Shown here: positions 6,244-6,354 of the stretch, in pieces | Layout of the letters: the number at the start of each line of letters is the position of its first letter | Numbering within the stretch: the first letter of the stretch is position 1 | Source: JANXUF01 sp043747685 | GTDB taxonomy: Bacteria; Actinomycetota; Acidimicrobiia; Acidimicrobiales; Ilumatobacteraceae | Assembly (NCBI GenBank): GCA_043747685.1 | Contig: JAYTOR010000255.1 | Span: forward strand, 1 to 6,354 | Reading direction: 5' to 3' | Length of the DNA stretch: 6,354 bases | Notes under the pieces: model-generated | Told to the model about the DNA's origin: nothing | The model's input: the letters and a program-made list of their open reading frames with translations, nothing else | The model's database searches: none | Program-made: the position numbers and the translations under genes

Positions 6244-6354
6244 TCAGACGTTGATCGGCATTTGGACGTGATCGATCGCCTGGGCGATGCCGTTCGAGGC
6301 CGGGATGTTGGCAACGTTGATTCCGGGGTCGCGAAGATCTGGGTCCTCGTCCTC
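6244..6354 (-). CDS. C-terminal end of a probable fasciclin (FAS1) domain protein, partial
   Basis: The minus strand has an open frame of 36 codons running in from the window edge and ending in TGA (plus-strand TCA at 6244-6246). The visible end, with INVANIPASNGIAQAIDHV and then a final MPINV, matches the last conserved block of FAS1 domains (pattern I-x-ASNG-x-x-x-x-ID-x-V-x-x-P), which normally closes the domain. FAS1 proteins are usually secreted or lipid-anchored adhesion proteins; the N-terminal part needed to show export is outside the window. The gene converges on the helicase gene with only six bases between the stops and appears unrelated to the operon. The short length limits certainty; the coding call is stronger than the family call. 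Confidence 0.6.
   Translation of the reverse strand, partial: EDEDPDLRDPGINVANIPASNGIAQAIDHVQMPINV

Overview
The window is GC-rich, densely coded bacterial DNA. GTG and TTG starts, strong G/C preference at third codon positions and Arg/Ala/Asp-rich proteins suggest a high-GC actinobacterium. The family content would suit Acidimicrobiia (Ilumatobacter-like), but that is an inference from style, not a marker-gene result. No RNA genes, insertion sequences, CRISPR arrays or integrases are visible.

Layout. Bases 1-1509 are the 3' part of dabA, the carbonic-anhydrase-like subunit of the DAB inorganic carbon (CO2/bicarbonate) accumulation system. Its four zinc/active-site residues are intact and spaced as in the characterised protein. 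A 99-base gap (1510-1608) carries a 9-bp direct repeat, a weak -10-like hexamer and a clear ribosome binding site. A tight four-gene plus-strand operon follows (1609-6237). Its genes are an unrecognised 260-aa protein with a helical N-terminus and a likely winged-helix C-terminus; a 318-aa DUF2791/BrxD-like protein that has lost both Walker motifs; a 431-aa DUF2791/BrxD-like ATPase with intact Walker A and B; and a 534-aa superfamily 2 helicase with all core motifs and an N-terminal helix-turn-helix-like segment. All three internal junctions are 4-base start/stop overlaps (GTGA, GTGA, TTGA), so the products are probably made in fixed ratio and act together. Six bases after the helicase stop, the minus strand holds the last 36 codons of a convergent gene with a fasciclin (FAS1)-like C-terminus.

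Interpretation. The four-gene unit is bracketed by unrelated housekeeping or accessory genes and looks like a self-contained cassette. BrxD-type DUF2791 ATPases and SF2 helicases are known together in type 2 BREX anti-phage islands, but no PglZ phosphatase, PglX methyltransferase, PglW kinase or BrxC is present here. The best reading is a compact, BREX-related but PglZ-less ATPase/pseudo-ATPase/helicase module acting on DNA, plausibly in genome defence. That role is inferred from family and context only. Leucine codon choice shifts steadily along the operon, from TTG-rich in the first gene to CTC-rich in the last, which is unusual within one operon and may reflect mosaic assembly.
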